A DNA stretch of 64,000 bases from Chloroflexota bacterium (GCA_028875655.1 JAPPCX010000066.1:18412-82411); one strand, 5' to 3'; positions 49,506-59,230 are shown, counted from the first letter of the stretch. Notes: generated by a model from the letters alone, not told the origin. Numbers and translations: made by a program.

Positions 49506-50789
49506 ATGACCGAGGAACCGACGCGCGAACGACCGGAGGGTCGGCGCGGCATTTACTATGGCTGGTGGGTGCTGGCGGCGGCCGGCGGCCTGGGGTTCCT
49601 GGGGTTTGGCGCGCTGATACCGGGGTTCCTGGTATTCGCCACTCCAATCAAGGGTGAGCTGGGGATCAGCTCGGCGCAGTTCGCGTTTGTGGTGGGGGCG
49701 GCCTGGGCCGTGGGCAACGTGGCGTCGCTGGGGGCCGGTTGGCTGGCGGACCGGTACGGCGGGCGGATGCTGGTATTGGCCGGCGGGTTGCTGTGCTGCC
49801 TGGGATTCGCGGCAGTAGCCGGGGTCGGCTCCTACTGGCAACTGGCGCTGCTGTATTCGGGAGTGGCCGCGCTGGGACGGGGGATCGGCGTAGCGCCCAA
49901 CCTGATGACGGTGGTGAACCAGTGGTTCGTGCGGCGGAAGGCGTTGACGATGACGCTGCTGAACACGGCGTTCGCCGGCGGCGCGGCGGTCATGGTGCCG
50001 CTGCTGGCGTATTGCGAGGGCCAGTTCGGGTGGCGCACGGTGATCCTGTGGACGGGCGGGTTCGTGGCAGTGCTGACGGTGCTGGCGACGGTGGTGATAC
50101 GGAGCCGCCCAGAGGATGTCGGGCTGCTGCCGGACGGCGAACGGCCGGCGACAGGGAGCGTGGGGCGAGGCCGGGGCCAGCGGATTGAACCCGTCTATTC
50201 CGAATCGGATTTCACCCTGCGGCAGGCGGTGGCGACGCCGGCGTTCTGGCTGATGACGGGGGCGGTGACGCTGCGAATCGCGGCGGCGGACGCGCTGGTA
50301 ATCAACCAAATTCCGATGCTGGTGTGGAAGGGGATCCCGGAAGAACAGGCGGCGTACTTTCTGTCGGCGACGTTCCTGGCGATTATTCCGCTGAGGTTCG
50401 GGATGGGGTTGGCCGCCATGGTGGCGCCGTCGCGGTGGCTGCTGTTCGGAGGGATGACGGTAGGCGCGGGGGCAGCGGTACTGTTTCTGGCGCTGTCGGG
50501 GTACCCGGCGGCGGCGATGTTCGTGCTGTCGATAGCGGCGACGGAGGGGATCGCCACGCTGGGCTGGCTGGCGGTGGGCGAGTATTTCGGGAGGCGCAGT
50601 TTCGGGTCGCTGGTGGGGATTATGACCGTGAGCTTCGGGGCCGGGTCGCTGGTTGCGCCGGTGGCAGCCGGTTGGGTTTTTGACCGGACGGGGGAGTATG
50701 GGATTGCGCTGATGGCGGCGGCGGTGATGCAGTTGGGGTCGGGAGTTTGCTATTTGATGGCGCGGCGGCCAGCGGTCAGTCGAGGGTGA
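49506..50789 (+). CDS. MFS transporter (tandem paralog)
   Basis: Same architecture and motifs as 48174..49490. Confidence 0.9.
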   Translation: MTEEPTRERPEGRRGIYYGWWVLAAAGGLGFLGFGALIPGFLVFATPIKGELGISSAQFAFVVGAAWAVGNVASLGAGWLADRYGGRMLVLAGGLLCCLGFAAVAGVGSYWQLALLYSGVAALGRGIGVAPNLMTVVNQWFVRRKALTMTLLNTAFAGGAAVMVPLLAYCEGQFGWRTVILWTGGFVAVLTVLATVVIRSRPEDVGLLPDGERPATGSVGRGRGQRIEPVYSESDFTLRQAVATPAFWLMTGAVTLRIAAADALVINQIPMLVWKGIPEEQAAYFLSATFLAIIPLRFGMGLAAMVAPSRWLLFGGMTVGAGAAVLFLALSGYPAAAMFVLSIAATEGIATLGWLAVGEYFGRRSFGSLVGIMTVSFGAGSLVAPVAAGWVFDRTGEYGIALMAAAVMQLGSGVCYLMARRPAVSRG

Positions 50790-52413
50790 AGCCTTCGTAG
50801 TTGTTGGCGGCTACTGCGGCGCGCTTGGCGCGCATGACGGGGGCGGTGTCGGGGGCGGTGAGGAGGACGCGGGCCTTGCCGGGGATGTTGGCGCCGACGA
50901 ACCAGGAATCGGCCTGGGTACGGAGGATGTTTTCGCCGTCTTCCCGCATGTGCCGCACCCAGGCTTCCTCGGCTTCCGGGGTTGCCATGATGCGCCGGTT
51001 GCCGCTGTCGCGGACGTGGGCGATGGCGTCGGTGACCCACTCGACCAGCGGCTCGGCGGAGCGGGGGAAGTTGCCCACGGAGGCGGCGTTGATGGTGAAA
51101 AGGTTGGGGAAGTTGTGGCTGGACATGCCCATGTAGGTGCGGGGGCCGTTGGCGAACTTTTCCTTGAGGACCTGGCCGCCGATACCCTGGATGTGAATGA
51201 GGTTGAGGGGGCCGGTGACGGCGTCGTAGCCGGTGGCGAAGATGAGGACGTCGAAGTCGAATTCCTCACCGCCGGTGAGCTGGAGGCCGCGAGGGGTGAT
51301 GCGAGCAATAGGGTCCTGGCGCACATCGACGAGGCGGACGTTGTCCTGGTTATAGACTTCGTAATAACCGCTCTCGCAGGGGAGGCGCTTGGAGCCGAAC
51401 ATGTGGTTCTTGGGGACGAGCATTTCGGCGACTTCGGGGTCGTGGACGCGCTCGCGGATCTTGTTGCGGACGAACTCGGCGTAGTCCTCGTTGGCCTGGC
51501 CGGGCATCATGATGTCGTAGAAGTTGGAGAGCCACTTCTTGAAGCCGGGCTCGGCCCAGAGGCGCTCGTACTGTTCGAGTTTTTCCTGCTCCGAAACGGA
51601 GAGGGCAGAACGGGTATCGAACATGTGCATGAAGGAGCCGGCAGTCGCCATGCACTGGTCGAAGATCTCGGGGTAATGGGACTTGATGTACGCCTGGGTC
51701 TCGTCGTCGATGACCGAGTTGCGGAGGGGCACGCAGAAGTTGGGGGTGCGCTGGAACACGGTGAGGTGGCCGACGTCCCTGGCGATCTCTGGGATGAGCT
51801 GGACGGCGGTGGCACCGGTGCCGATGATGCCGACCTTCTTGCCGACCATGTCGATGCCTTCCTTGGGCCAGCGGTTGGTGTGGGTCCAGACGCCTTCGTA
51901 GCTTTCCAGGCCCTCGAAGTCTGGGACGTAGCGGGCGGAGAGGATGCCGATGGCGGTGATTACGAACTGGGCGCGGGCCTGGTAGCCGTCGTCAGTGGTG
52001 GCGGTCCAGCGGTTGGCGGCCTCGTCGTACACGAGAGAGGCGACGCGGGAGTTGAAGCGGATGAACGGGCGGAGGTCGAACTTGTCGGCGACGTAGTTGA
52101 GGTAGCGCTCGTTTTCGGGCTGTGCGGAGTAGTGTTCCTTCCATTCCCATTCCTGGAGGAGTTCCTCGGAGAATGAGTAGCCGTAGGTGTAGCTTTCGGA
52201 GTCGAAACGGGCGCCGGGGTAGCGATTCCAGTACCAGGTGCCGCCGACGCCGTCGCCCTCCTCAAAGGAGCAGACGGAGAAGCCGAGGTTGCGGAGGCGG
52301 TAAAGGGAATAGAGTCCGGTGACGCCGGCGCCGAGGACGATGACCTCGAACTCGTCAATCCCGGCTCCGGATTGAATGGCTGCGTCTGTAGATTCATGCG
52401 CGGAAATAACCAT
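50776..52413 (-). CDS. Flavin-containing (Baeyer-Villiger type) monooxygenase
   Basis: VIVLGAGVTGLYSLYRLRNLGFSVCSFEEGDGVGGTWYWNRYPGARFDSESYTYGYSFS; GTGATAVQLIPEIA. Confidence 0.92.
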   Translation of the reverse strand: MVISAHESTDAAIQSGAGIDEFEVIVLGAGVTGLYSLYRLRNLGFSVCSFEEGDGVGGTWYWNRYPGARFDSESYTYGYSFSEELLQEWEWKEHYSAQPENERYLNYVADKFDLRPFIRFNSRVASLVYDEAANRWTATTDDGYQARAQFVITAIGILSARYVPDFEGLESYEGVWTHTNRWPKEGIDMVGKKVGIIGTGATAVQLIPEIARDVGHLTVFQRTPNFCVPLRNSVIDDETQAYIKSHYPEIFDQCMATAGSFMHMFDTRSALSVSEQEKLEQYERLWAEPGFKKWLSNFYDIMMPGQANEDYAEFVRNKIRERVHDPEVAEMLVPKNHMFGSKRLPCESGYYEVYNQDNVRLVDVRQDPIARITPRGLQLTGGEEFDFDVLIFATGYDAVTGPLNLIHIQGIGGQVLKEKFANGPRTYMGMSSHNFPNLFTINAASVGNFPRSAEPLVEWVTDAIAHVRDSGNRRIMATPEAEEAWVRHMREDGENILRTQADSWFVGANIPGKARVLLTAPDTAPVMRAKRAAVAANNYEGFTLD

Positions 52414-52532
52414 GCAATGCTCCTTTGGCCCCCTGGCGTGTTCGGGCGGCGACGAAAACGATGGCCGGATTATACACGACCAAAGTGTTTCGTCGCCGGC
52501 GTTGGTGGATATACGATGATCCGCCGATGTGG

Positions 52533-53315
52533 CTAGTACCGGTCGCGGAGGATGAGAGGGTTGGGCAGGCGGGTGCGGAAGGTTTTTTCGAGGGCGTATC
52601 GCCAGGGTGGAGACAGGGTGATGCGGTTGGGGTCTCGCGTCTTGTCCCAGAGGTCGGCGTGGCACGGGCAGCGCCGGGGCTGGTCGCCGCGCGGGTAGAA
52701 GCCGTGAGGGTCCGGGTCGGTGTCCATGCCGACGCCGGCCAGGCGGAACTTCTGCCGGATCTCGGAGAAGTTAGGCAGGGCGAGAATCTGCTGGACGGAG
52801 GTTAATTGGGGCAGGTCCGGTAAATCGGGTTTGCGTTGCCAAAGCTTGTGGTAATGCACGGGTGGGGGATTGCCGGCAATTACCGCGTTGACGTCTTTGA
52901 CGAGGGAGGCCACCCGGCGACGCATACGGCGGAGTTGGGTTTGGCATGGATTTACAGGATGCGCAGGATGATGGGATTTTGATTTGGGATTGGATGGCGA
53001 TTCCAGAATACCCCTCTCCCCATCCCTCTCCCGCAAGGGGAGAGGGGGATCTGTCGATAGGGTGTGAACCTGCCGCAGCGTTGTGAGGTGCGAATAGCTG
53101 AGGTTGGCAGAGGCGATGTTGGCGCGCAGCGCGATCCCCAATTGGCGCCGGGATTTGTGCGGCCAGCCCTGGTGGACCGCAAGAGCCGTGATTACGTGGG
53201 TTGCGGCGCGGCGCAGCGACCCGAAGGCCGAGGCATGGTCGCGGTGGGCGATGGCCTGGTCGGCACGGTAGAGGAACCGGTGGGCCTGGGCCTGATGGTG
53301 AGAAATGGTCCCCAT
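52533..53315 (-). CDS. Hypothetical protein (possible HEPN-like N-terminus) with in-frame repeat insert
   Basis: Intact 260-aa ORF; central section encoded by palindromic repeats at 52943..53048. Confidence 0.5.
   Translation of the reverse strand: MGTISHHQAQAHRFLYRADQAIAHRDHASAFGSLRRAATHVITALAVHQGWPHKSRRQLGIALRANIASANLSYSHLTTLRQVHTLSTDPPLPLRERDGERGILESPSNPKSKSHHPAHPVNPCQTQLRRMRRRVASLVKDVNAVIAGNPPPVHYHKLWQRKPDLPDLPQLTSVQQILALPNFSEIRQKFRLAGVGMDTDPDPHGFYPRGDQPRRCPCHADLWDKTRDPNRITLSPPWRYALEKTFRTRLPNPLILRDRY
52943..53048. repeat. Two dispersed repeats within an ORF: ACAGGAT-type repeat plus CCCCTCTCCC...GGGAGAGGGG palindrome
   Basis: ggcatggatttacaggatgcgcaggatgatgggat; cccctctccccatccctctcccgcaaggggagaggggg. 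Confidence 0.8.
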
Positions 53316-53431
53316 GCTGGAATGTTGCTCCTGGATTGGGGCTTGGCGCCTGGCGATTCATTCCTGGTTTTCCTTGGATATCCGGTTGTTGTTGCCTGGG
53401 TTTGGTTTAGGGTTGGGGTCTTGGGAGGTTC

Positions 53432-53684
53432 AGGTTGTCGGCGCTACGGCCAGAGAGCGTTTGGCTTGCGATATTACGTCCTAGAATTCCGCGTGCTGAC
53501 CGCCTTGCCCGTCCCCGCCTGGATTCCCGCCCCGTATCAAGTACGGGGTGACGTTCTTTCGCGGGAATGACGGTGTTGGGGTTACGACCCTCGCGGAGCG
53601 GTGGTGACACCCGCCGTACTGGTCAAGGCCATGCTGCTGAATAAGGCAACCTAGGGCTCGAGCCAGCGATGCAATGAATCCGAC
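53432..53684. repeat. Copy 2 of the unassigned dispersed element
   Basis: Reverse complement aligns with 36936..37208 outside the core. Confidence 0.85.
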
Positions 53685-53893
53685 GATGTTGACCGTTGTT
53701 TTACCTGAACCTCTTGATGACACCCCACCGCGCTGGATTCCGGATCAAGTCCGGAATGACGGGGCGAGGTGGATGACCCCATGAATGGAAATTTCCGGTC
53801 GGGCGTTGGGCCGTGGCCTTTGGCTTGTGGTCCGACGTGGAGTACAGTATAGGGAACTGGTGTGCTGATTAGCAAGGAGCGGGTGTCATTGGT

Positions 53894-53901
53894 TTTCGTT
53901 T
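53894..53901. repeat. Target-site duplication (left), TTTCGTTT
   Basis: Identical to 57020..57027. Confidence 0.93.
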
Positions 53902-53935
53902 GGGAATTATATACCTAATTACCCCGGCCGCCGAT

Positions 53936-54100
53936 TCAGGACTCGGCGGCTTCCTCTCCCCGCTTCTGCAACGTCTCCCGCTCAGCCTTGGGCCGCGTCT
54001 TGAACAGCGATTTGGCCACGCTCTCCGGAGTGTCGGGTATCGGCTCCGGCGGCTCATATTTCACCGGCCTACCCCGCTTGCGCCTGTCATCTGTTGACAT
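53936..54100 (-). CDS. 54-aa basic small protein, last gene of the element
   Basis: MSTDDRRKRGRPVKYEPPEPIPDTPESVAKSLFKTRPKAERETLQKRGEEAAES*; below the ORF-track length cutoff. Confidence 0.65.
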   Translation of the reverse strand: MSTDDRRKRGRPVKYEPPEPIPDTPESVAKSLFKTRPKAERETLQKRGEEAAES

Positions 54101-54122
54101 ATCAATCCCTCAAATCGTTGAG

Positions 54123-55648
54123 TTAGCCACGCCTGCGCCGTGCCGTCCGATGTGCCCTGCCACGGCGGATGTTCCCTTCGTTGGATGGCAACAGGTGTCC
54201 GGCGCGCCTGTTTGCATCCTGTAGTCCCGATAGGGTCAACCTGTCCCGCTTTTCCTTGTTGCAGGGAGGACATAAGAGGGTAAGGTTGTCGTAAGCATCG
54301 GTCCCTCCGTCCGACTTCGGCAACACATGGTCAACCTCCAGCACACGAGGGTCACACCCGTAGTCTCGCCCGCAGCCCTGGCAGAAAGGCCCGATGTCGG
54401 CCAGCAGGTTCACGTGCTGGGTCCGGGGTGCTGGGTATCTCTGAGGCCGGCCCGTGGGCGTCCGCAGCGTCAGCGTGGCCGGTTCCCCGCCGTCCGTCCG
54501 CTGGGGCGGTTCCTTCGCATAGACAACGCGCCGGTTGGATTGAATGCGCCCGAAGGCGTCGGGGTGGTCCGTGTCGAAACCGTCCGCCATGAGCCGCTTC
54601 AACACCACTTCGTGCGCCCCGTCCCAGATGTCCATCCCGACCCACTGCCGGCCCAGCCGCTCCGCCGCTACCGGCGTCGTGGCGCAACCACAGAACGGGT
54701 CCAGCACCACATCCCCGGGGTTGCTGCTCGCTTGGATGATGCGCTCGTAGAGGGCCAACGGCTTCTGTGTGGGATAGCCCGTCCGTTCCTGGTGGTTGCC
54801 AGTAAGCCCGCCAATGTCGTCCCACAGGTTGGCTACAGGCTTACCTCGGTTCTCCGATAGATAGACCTTGCGCCTGGGCATACCGCCGGCCCTTGCGGGA
54901 AAGTGTATACGTCCCTGACTCTCCAATTCCTCTAACCGCTCTCTGGAGTATCGCCAAGTCCGGTCGTGGCCGTAATACTCAAACTGATACCCCCCCCGCT
55001 TAAACCGCCCGTATGAAGGGGAGCGGTGGAATAACGCCCCCTCTCATCGCTGTATTGGTACGCCTTTTCGACATATTCAGCATCCAAATCGGAGTAAGCG
55101 CCATTCCAAATCCCTTTCCCGTCTTTAGCGTAGAACAAAAGGCAGTCATACACCCGACCGTAGTTGTGGGCGTCATTGTGGGAGCCATACCTGCGCCATA
55201 CGATTTGGGAACGAAAAGCCTTGACTCCGAAAATAGCGTCCAGCAGGGCTTTCCCGTAGGCTTGAGCCGTGTCGTCCAAGTGAAGGTACAGGCTGCCATC
55301 CTCGGCAAGTATCCGGTGCATTTCCAGCAGCCGGACACCCAGCCAGCACAGGTAGGCGGCCATGTCGTCGCCGTAGACCTGTTTGGCAGTGTTGACCACT
55401 GCCCATACCTCCGGTTCGTCGCGTTGAATGGCAATCAGCCAGTCGTCGTGAATGTCGTCGCGCCAGCTCCACCGGTCTTGGAACGACGCGCCCTTTGCCA
55501 GGCTGTCCGGGGTGGCGTGGAAGTCCCTGGACTTGTTGAATGGTGGATCGGTGGCGATCAGGTTCACCGTTCCGCTGTTCATACCCCGGAGGAAGTCGAG
55601 GTTGTCGCCGTGGAAGAGGGTGCGGTTGGCGAAGTTCGGAGTGGCCAT
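54123..55648 (-). pseudogene. Beta-class DNA methyltransferase (N6A/N4C) fused to C-terminal HNH; frame broken at a G8 tract (54990..54997)
   Basis: ATDPPFNKSRDF (motif IV) in the first frame; [28 protein letters not shown] (motif I) and [10 protein letters not shown]...[31 protein letters not shown] (HNH) in the second. G6 or G9 gives one ORF ...[35 protein letters not shown]... Confidence 0.88.
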
Positions 55649-56593
55649 TTAAGCCGCTCTCGCGGTCAGGTCCACGTACCGGAGCCGCTTACCGTCCGCG
55701 CCTCGAACCATCGCGCCCATCTGGTCCCTGGTGTCCATGGGCCGGTTGTTGTGCCGGCCCTCGAATTCAGTGTTGTACCGATGCAGATGCTTGACTGAAA
55801 TGTGGTGAAACGTCCCGTCGATCCCGCGCTTGAACATCGCCCAATGGCTTTCCATCCCATTTGTGTGAGCCATCCCCCGCACGTACTCCCCTGCGCTATG
55901 AGCAACCGCCGCGTGCGGCCTGGGGATACCCCGGTAGGCGGCGGCTTCGTCGGTGTAGACCTGGGCGGTTGGCTCGGTATTGCGAGTTACGAAGCCCTGG
56001 AGCGTTGCCTTATCGGTAGATGCAACTACCGCGGTGCGGACCTGGTTCGTCTCCCTGTCTTTGAGGCCAACCACCGGGGTTTTGCCAACAGCCCCGCGCC
56101 CAGCCTTTAGCTTCGTCGACTCATGCTTGTTCTTTTCCAGCCCGCCGATATAGGTTTCGTCGACCTCTACCGGGCCGGCGAACAGGCCGTTGTCGTGAAT
56201 CCATGCCTGGCGGATACGATGGCCCAGGTGCCAAGCCGTCTTTTGGGTAACTCCCAAGTCCCGGTGCAACTTCATGCTGGACACGCCCTTGAGGTTGGTT
56301 ACCAGCAGATAGAGGGCCAGGCCCCAAGCCTTGAGCGGGAGCTTGGAAGCGTGCATGACGGTTCCGGTCTTGACGCTGAAATCCTTGCGGCAGTCGTTGC
56401 AGCGGAAGGGCTGGGGTTTGCGGGTAGTGCGGTGCTGGATATTGGCGGAATCACAAACCGGGCATTCCACGCCGTCGGGCCAACGCTGCTCCACGAACCA
56501 AGACTCCGTGAAGTCCGGGTCAGAGAACATCTCCACAGCCTGGAACAGGCTGATACCCTTGCGGTAGTGCTTGCCGGGAGCGTTGTTGGCCAT
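55649..56593 (-). CDS. IS1595 family (ISXO2-like) transposase
   Basis: CPVCDSANIQHRTTRKPQPFRCNDCRKDFSVKTGTVMHASKLPLKAWGLALYLL...VEVDETYIGGLEKNKH...YTDEAAAYRG; N-terminal zinc ribbon; stop abuts methyltransferase ATG (TAAATG). Confidence 0.95.
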   Translation of the reverse strand: MANNAPGKHYRKGISLFQAVEMFSDPDFTESWFVEQRWPDGVECPVCDSANIQHRTTRKPQPFRCNDCRKDFSVKTGTVMHASKLPLKAWGLALYLLVTNLKGVSSMKLHRDLGVTQKTAWHLGHRIRQAWIHDNGLFAGPVEVDETYIGGLEKNKHESTKLKAGRGAVGKTPVVGLKDRETNQVRTAVVASTDKATLQGFVTRNTEPTAQVYTDEAAAYRGIPRPHAAVAHSAGEYVRGMAHTNGMESHWAMFKRGIDGTFHHISVKHLHRYNTEFEGRHNNRPMDTRDQMGAMVRGADGKRLRYVDLTARAA

Positions 56594-56649
56594 CGGGTCT
56601 AAACTTCTCTTGATTTATGAGAGAAGTTTACCCCAAGATGGCTAGGATG

Positions 56650-56979
56650 TCAAGGGGTTTGGGGCGGGTCCGGGGTCTGCTCGTCGTTGATTTCGAGTTG
56701 AATCCCAAACCCGACGGTCTTGAGTGCTTCGCAGTTGCGGGGATTCAGGAAATAGTGGATTGCCCGCGCCAAATTGATGGCATGCGCTTCAGCCTCAGTT
56801 AGCTTCATCCCAGGGCGGTCGTCCCACCAGTCGGCAAGGCAATGCGGACACCGGGCCGGGACCTTAAAGGTCTGACTGAATGGATAAGACGCATCGCCGC
56901 CACAATGACCACAGCACAGTCTCATTTGCTCTATATCGCCGGGGTCAAAGAGGATGCGCGTCTGCTTCACCATGCCCAT
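56650..56979 (-). CDS. Zinc-ribbon small protein, first gene in the element
   Basis: CCGHCGG...CPHCLADWWDD paired Cys motifs; intact 109-aa ORF inside the TIRs. Confidence 0.6.
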   Translation of the reverse strand: MGMVKQTRILFDPGDIEQMRLCCGHCGGDASYPFSQTFKVPARCPHCLADWWDDRPGMKLTEAEAHAINLARAIHYFLNPRNCEALKTVGFGIQLEINDEQTPDPPQTP

Positions 56980-57019
56980 ATCATATCAGCTTGCCGGGGT
57001 AATTAGGTATATAATTCCC

Positions 57020-57027
57020 TTTCGTTT
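57020..57027. repeat. Target-site duplication (right), TTTCGTTT
   Basis: Identical to 53894..53901. Confidence 0.93.
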
Positions 57028-57231
57028 TGCATGGATGGACAGGATTTGCGGGATGTTGTCATTGGGAGTTACTGGATTCCCGCTTTCGCGGGAATGACGG
57101 AAAAGAGGGTAGGTTATACTGCCGGCGTTGGATTACCGGACTCAAATGCCGGCGCAGGGACCGGAACGAGATTCCCACGCTGCGCCCGGAATGACAATGA
57201 CATTGGTCGGAATGAAATTAAGGGGAAATTG

Positions 57232-58017
57232 ATGATGGCTTACGCGGGACTGGATTTGACGGGGCGGAAGGCTTTGGTTACGGGGGCGGCGCGGGGGATT
57301 GGGGCGACGCTGGCGGTGGGGTTGGCGCAGGCCGGGGCGGACGTGGCGGTGTGCGATTTGGCGTCGGATGAGTCGTGGGAGGGTTTGGCGGATACGGTGT
57401 GGAAGATTCGGAACGAGGGGCAAGTCGGGCTGGCGGTGGATTTGGACGTGCAGGAGGTGGAGGAGATCAGGCCGGCCATCAGGCAGGTGGAGCGGGATTT
57501 GGGCGGGCTGGACATTTTGGTGAACAACGCGGGCATCCGGCGGCGGGCGCCGGCGCTGGAGGTCACGGAAGAGGACTGGGACGCGGTGATGGACACCAAC
57601 CTGAAGGGGGCATTTTTCTGCGCGCAGGCAGCGGCGCGGCTGATGATTCCGCAGGGGTATGGTCGCATCATCAACATCGCGTCGCAGATGGCACTGGTGG
57701 GAGCTACGAACCGGGCGGCGTACTGCGCCAGCAAGGGCGGGCTGCTGAACCTGACGCGGGTGCTGGCGTTGGAGTGGGCGCAGCATGGGATTACGGTGAA
57801 CGCCATCGGGCCGGGGCCGACACTGACGCCGGGGGTGGTGGAGGCGGAGACGCGGGACGCTGACGAGGTTGAGGCGGAGTTGCTGGTGAAAATGCCGTTG
57901 GGTCGGCGGATGGATCCGGAGGAACTGGTGGGGGCGACGATTTACCTGGCGAGCGAGTCGGCGGGGGCGACAACGGGGCAGATGCTGGTGGTGGATGGCG
58001 GATGGACGGCGATGTAG
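57232..58017 (+). CDS. SDR family oxidoreductase
   Basis: ALVTGAARGIGATLAVGLAQAGADVAVCDL, DILVNNAGIRR, AAYCASKGGLLNLTRVLALEWAQHGITVNAIGPG. Confidence 0.93.
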   Translation: MMAYAGLDLTGRKALVTGAARGIGATLAVGLAQAGADVAVCDLASDESWEGLADTVWKIRNEGQVGLAVDLDVQEVEEIRPAIRQVERDLGGLDILVNNAGIRRRAPALEVTEEDWDAVMDTNLKGAFFCAQAAARLMIPQGYGRIINIASQMALVGATNRAAYCASKGGLLNLTRVLALEWAQHGITVNAIGPGPTLTPGVVEAETRDADEVEAELLVKMPLGRRMDPEELVGATIYLASESAGATTGQMLVVDGGWTAM

Positions 58018-58060
58018 AATTTTGTTTTACATCGATGCACAGGATTTACAGGATTTTGTT

Positions 58061-59188
58061 ATGAAGTTTGGGATGTTTTATGAGTTGCAGATGCCTCGGC
58101 CGTGGACGGATACGGCGGAGTACGACACGCTTTGGGACGCGGTGCGGCAGGTGCAGTACGCGGAGGAAATGGGGTTTGAGCGGGTATGGCTGGTGGAGCA
58201 CCATTTTCTGACGGAGTTCGCGCATTCGTCGGCACCGGAGGTAATGCTGGCGGTGATGGCACAGCACACGAAGAAGATGCGGCTGGGGTTCGGCGTGGTG
58301 CTGGCGCCGGTGCATCATCCGCTACACGTGGCGGCGCGGGCGTCGACGCTGGACATCCTGAGCGACGGGCGGGTGGACGTCGGCGTCGGGCGGACCAAGG
58401 GGCCGTACCAGCTGACGCCGTTCGGGACTGACGTGGCGACGACGCAGAGCATGATGGTGGAGACACTGGAGTGCCTGCCTCGAATGTGGTGCGACGAAGT
58501 GTTCAGCCACGACGGAGAGAACTGGACGATTCCGCCGCGCGAGGTGATACCGCGTCCGTTGCAGAAGCCGCACCCGCCGCTGTGGATGGCCTGCACGCAG
58601 GAGGGTACTTTCAGGCTGGCGGGTCAATTGGGCGTCGGGTGCCTGGTGAACACGTTGGGCGGGACGGACAAGACGCGGGGGCTGGTGAACGCTTACTACG
58701 AGGCCATCGAGAACGCCAATCCGGTGGGTCGGTTCACGAACCGGCAGGTGGTGGCATCGACGATTGGGTTCTGCGACGAGGACGACGCCAAGGCGCGACA
58801 GAAGGGCGCGGAGGTTGCGGCGTGGTACCTGGTGCAGAGCCGGCAGCGGTTCGTGCTGGAATGGGCCGGCGTGGATCAGGACGCGGTGCCTGAGGAGTAC
58901 CAGTTTTACGTGCAGGGCGGAGCGCGCGGCGGCGGGCCGGTGAAGCCGTCGGAGGACCCGCAGCAGCAGGCGCCGCCGACGCCGGAGGAATTGCTGGCCG
59001 GGGGCGGGTACTGCGTGGGGGATCCGGACGCTTGCATCCGGGTGATCGAGGAGTTCGAGTCGATGGGGGTTGACGAGATCATGCCGATTTTCCAGGCGGG
59101 GTACGCGACGAACGAAGAGGTGATGAACTCGATACGGCTGTTTGGGGAATACGTGATACCGCACTTTCGGGCGAAAGAGGGGCGTTAG
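58061..59188 (+). CDS. LLM-class flavin-dependent oxidoreductase
   Basis: MKFGMFYELQMPRPWTDTAEYDTLWDAVRQVQYAEEMGFERVWLVEHHFLTEF; DILSDGRVDVGVGR. Confidence 0.92.
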   Translation: MKFGMFYELQMPRPWTDTAEYDTLWDAVRQVQYAEEMGFERVWLVEHHFLTEFAHSSAPEVMLAVMAQHTKKMRLGFGVVLAPVHHPLHVAARASTLDILSDGRVDVGVGRTKGPYQLTPFGTDVATTQSMMVETLECLPRMWCDEVFSHDGENWTIPPREVIPRPLQKPHPPLWMACTQEGTFRLAGQLGVGCLVNTLGGTDKTRGLVNAYYEAIENANPVGRFTNRQVVASTIGFCDEDDAKARQKGAEVAAWYLVQSRQRFVLEWAGVDQDAVPEEYQFYVQGGARGGGPVKPSEDPQQQAPPTPEELLAGGGYCVGDPDACIRVIEEFESMGVDEIMPIFQAGYATNEEVMNSIRLFGEYVIPHFRAKEGR

Positions 59189-59230
59189 TTTTACATCGAT
59201 GAACAGGATGGACAGGATTGAGGGAATTTG

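Larger units (their letters stand above)
53902..57019 (-). mobile_element. IS1595/ISXO2-like element with passenger methyltransferase-HNH operon (3118 bp)
   Basis: 27-bp perfect TIRs GGGAATTATATACCTAATTACCCCGGC (53902..53928 and inverted 56993..57019), 8-bp TSD, DDE transposase. Confidence 0.95.

Noticed and set aside
50950-52176. 408-aa plus-strand ORF
   Set aside because: Antisense to the flavin monooxygenase, which has clear motifs
55013-55798. 261-aa plus-strand ORF within the mobile element
   Set aside because: Antisense to the methyltransferase and end of transposase
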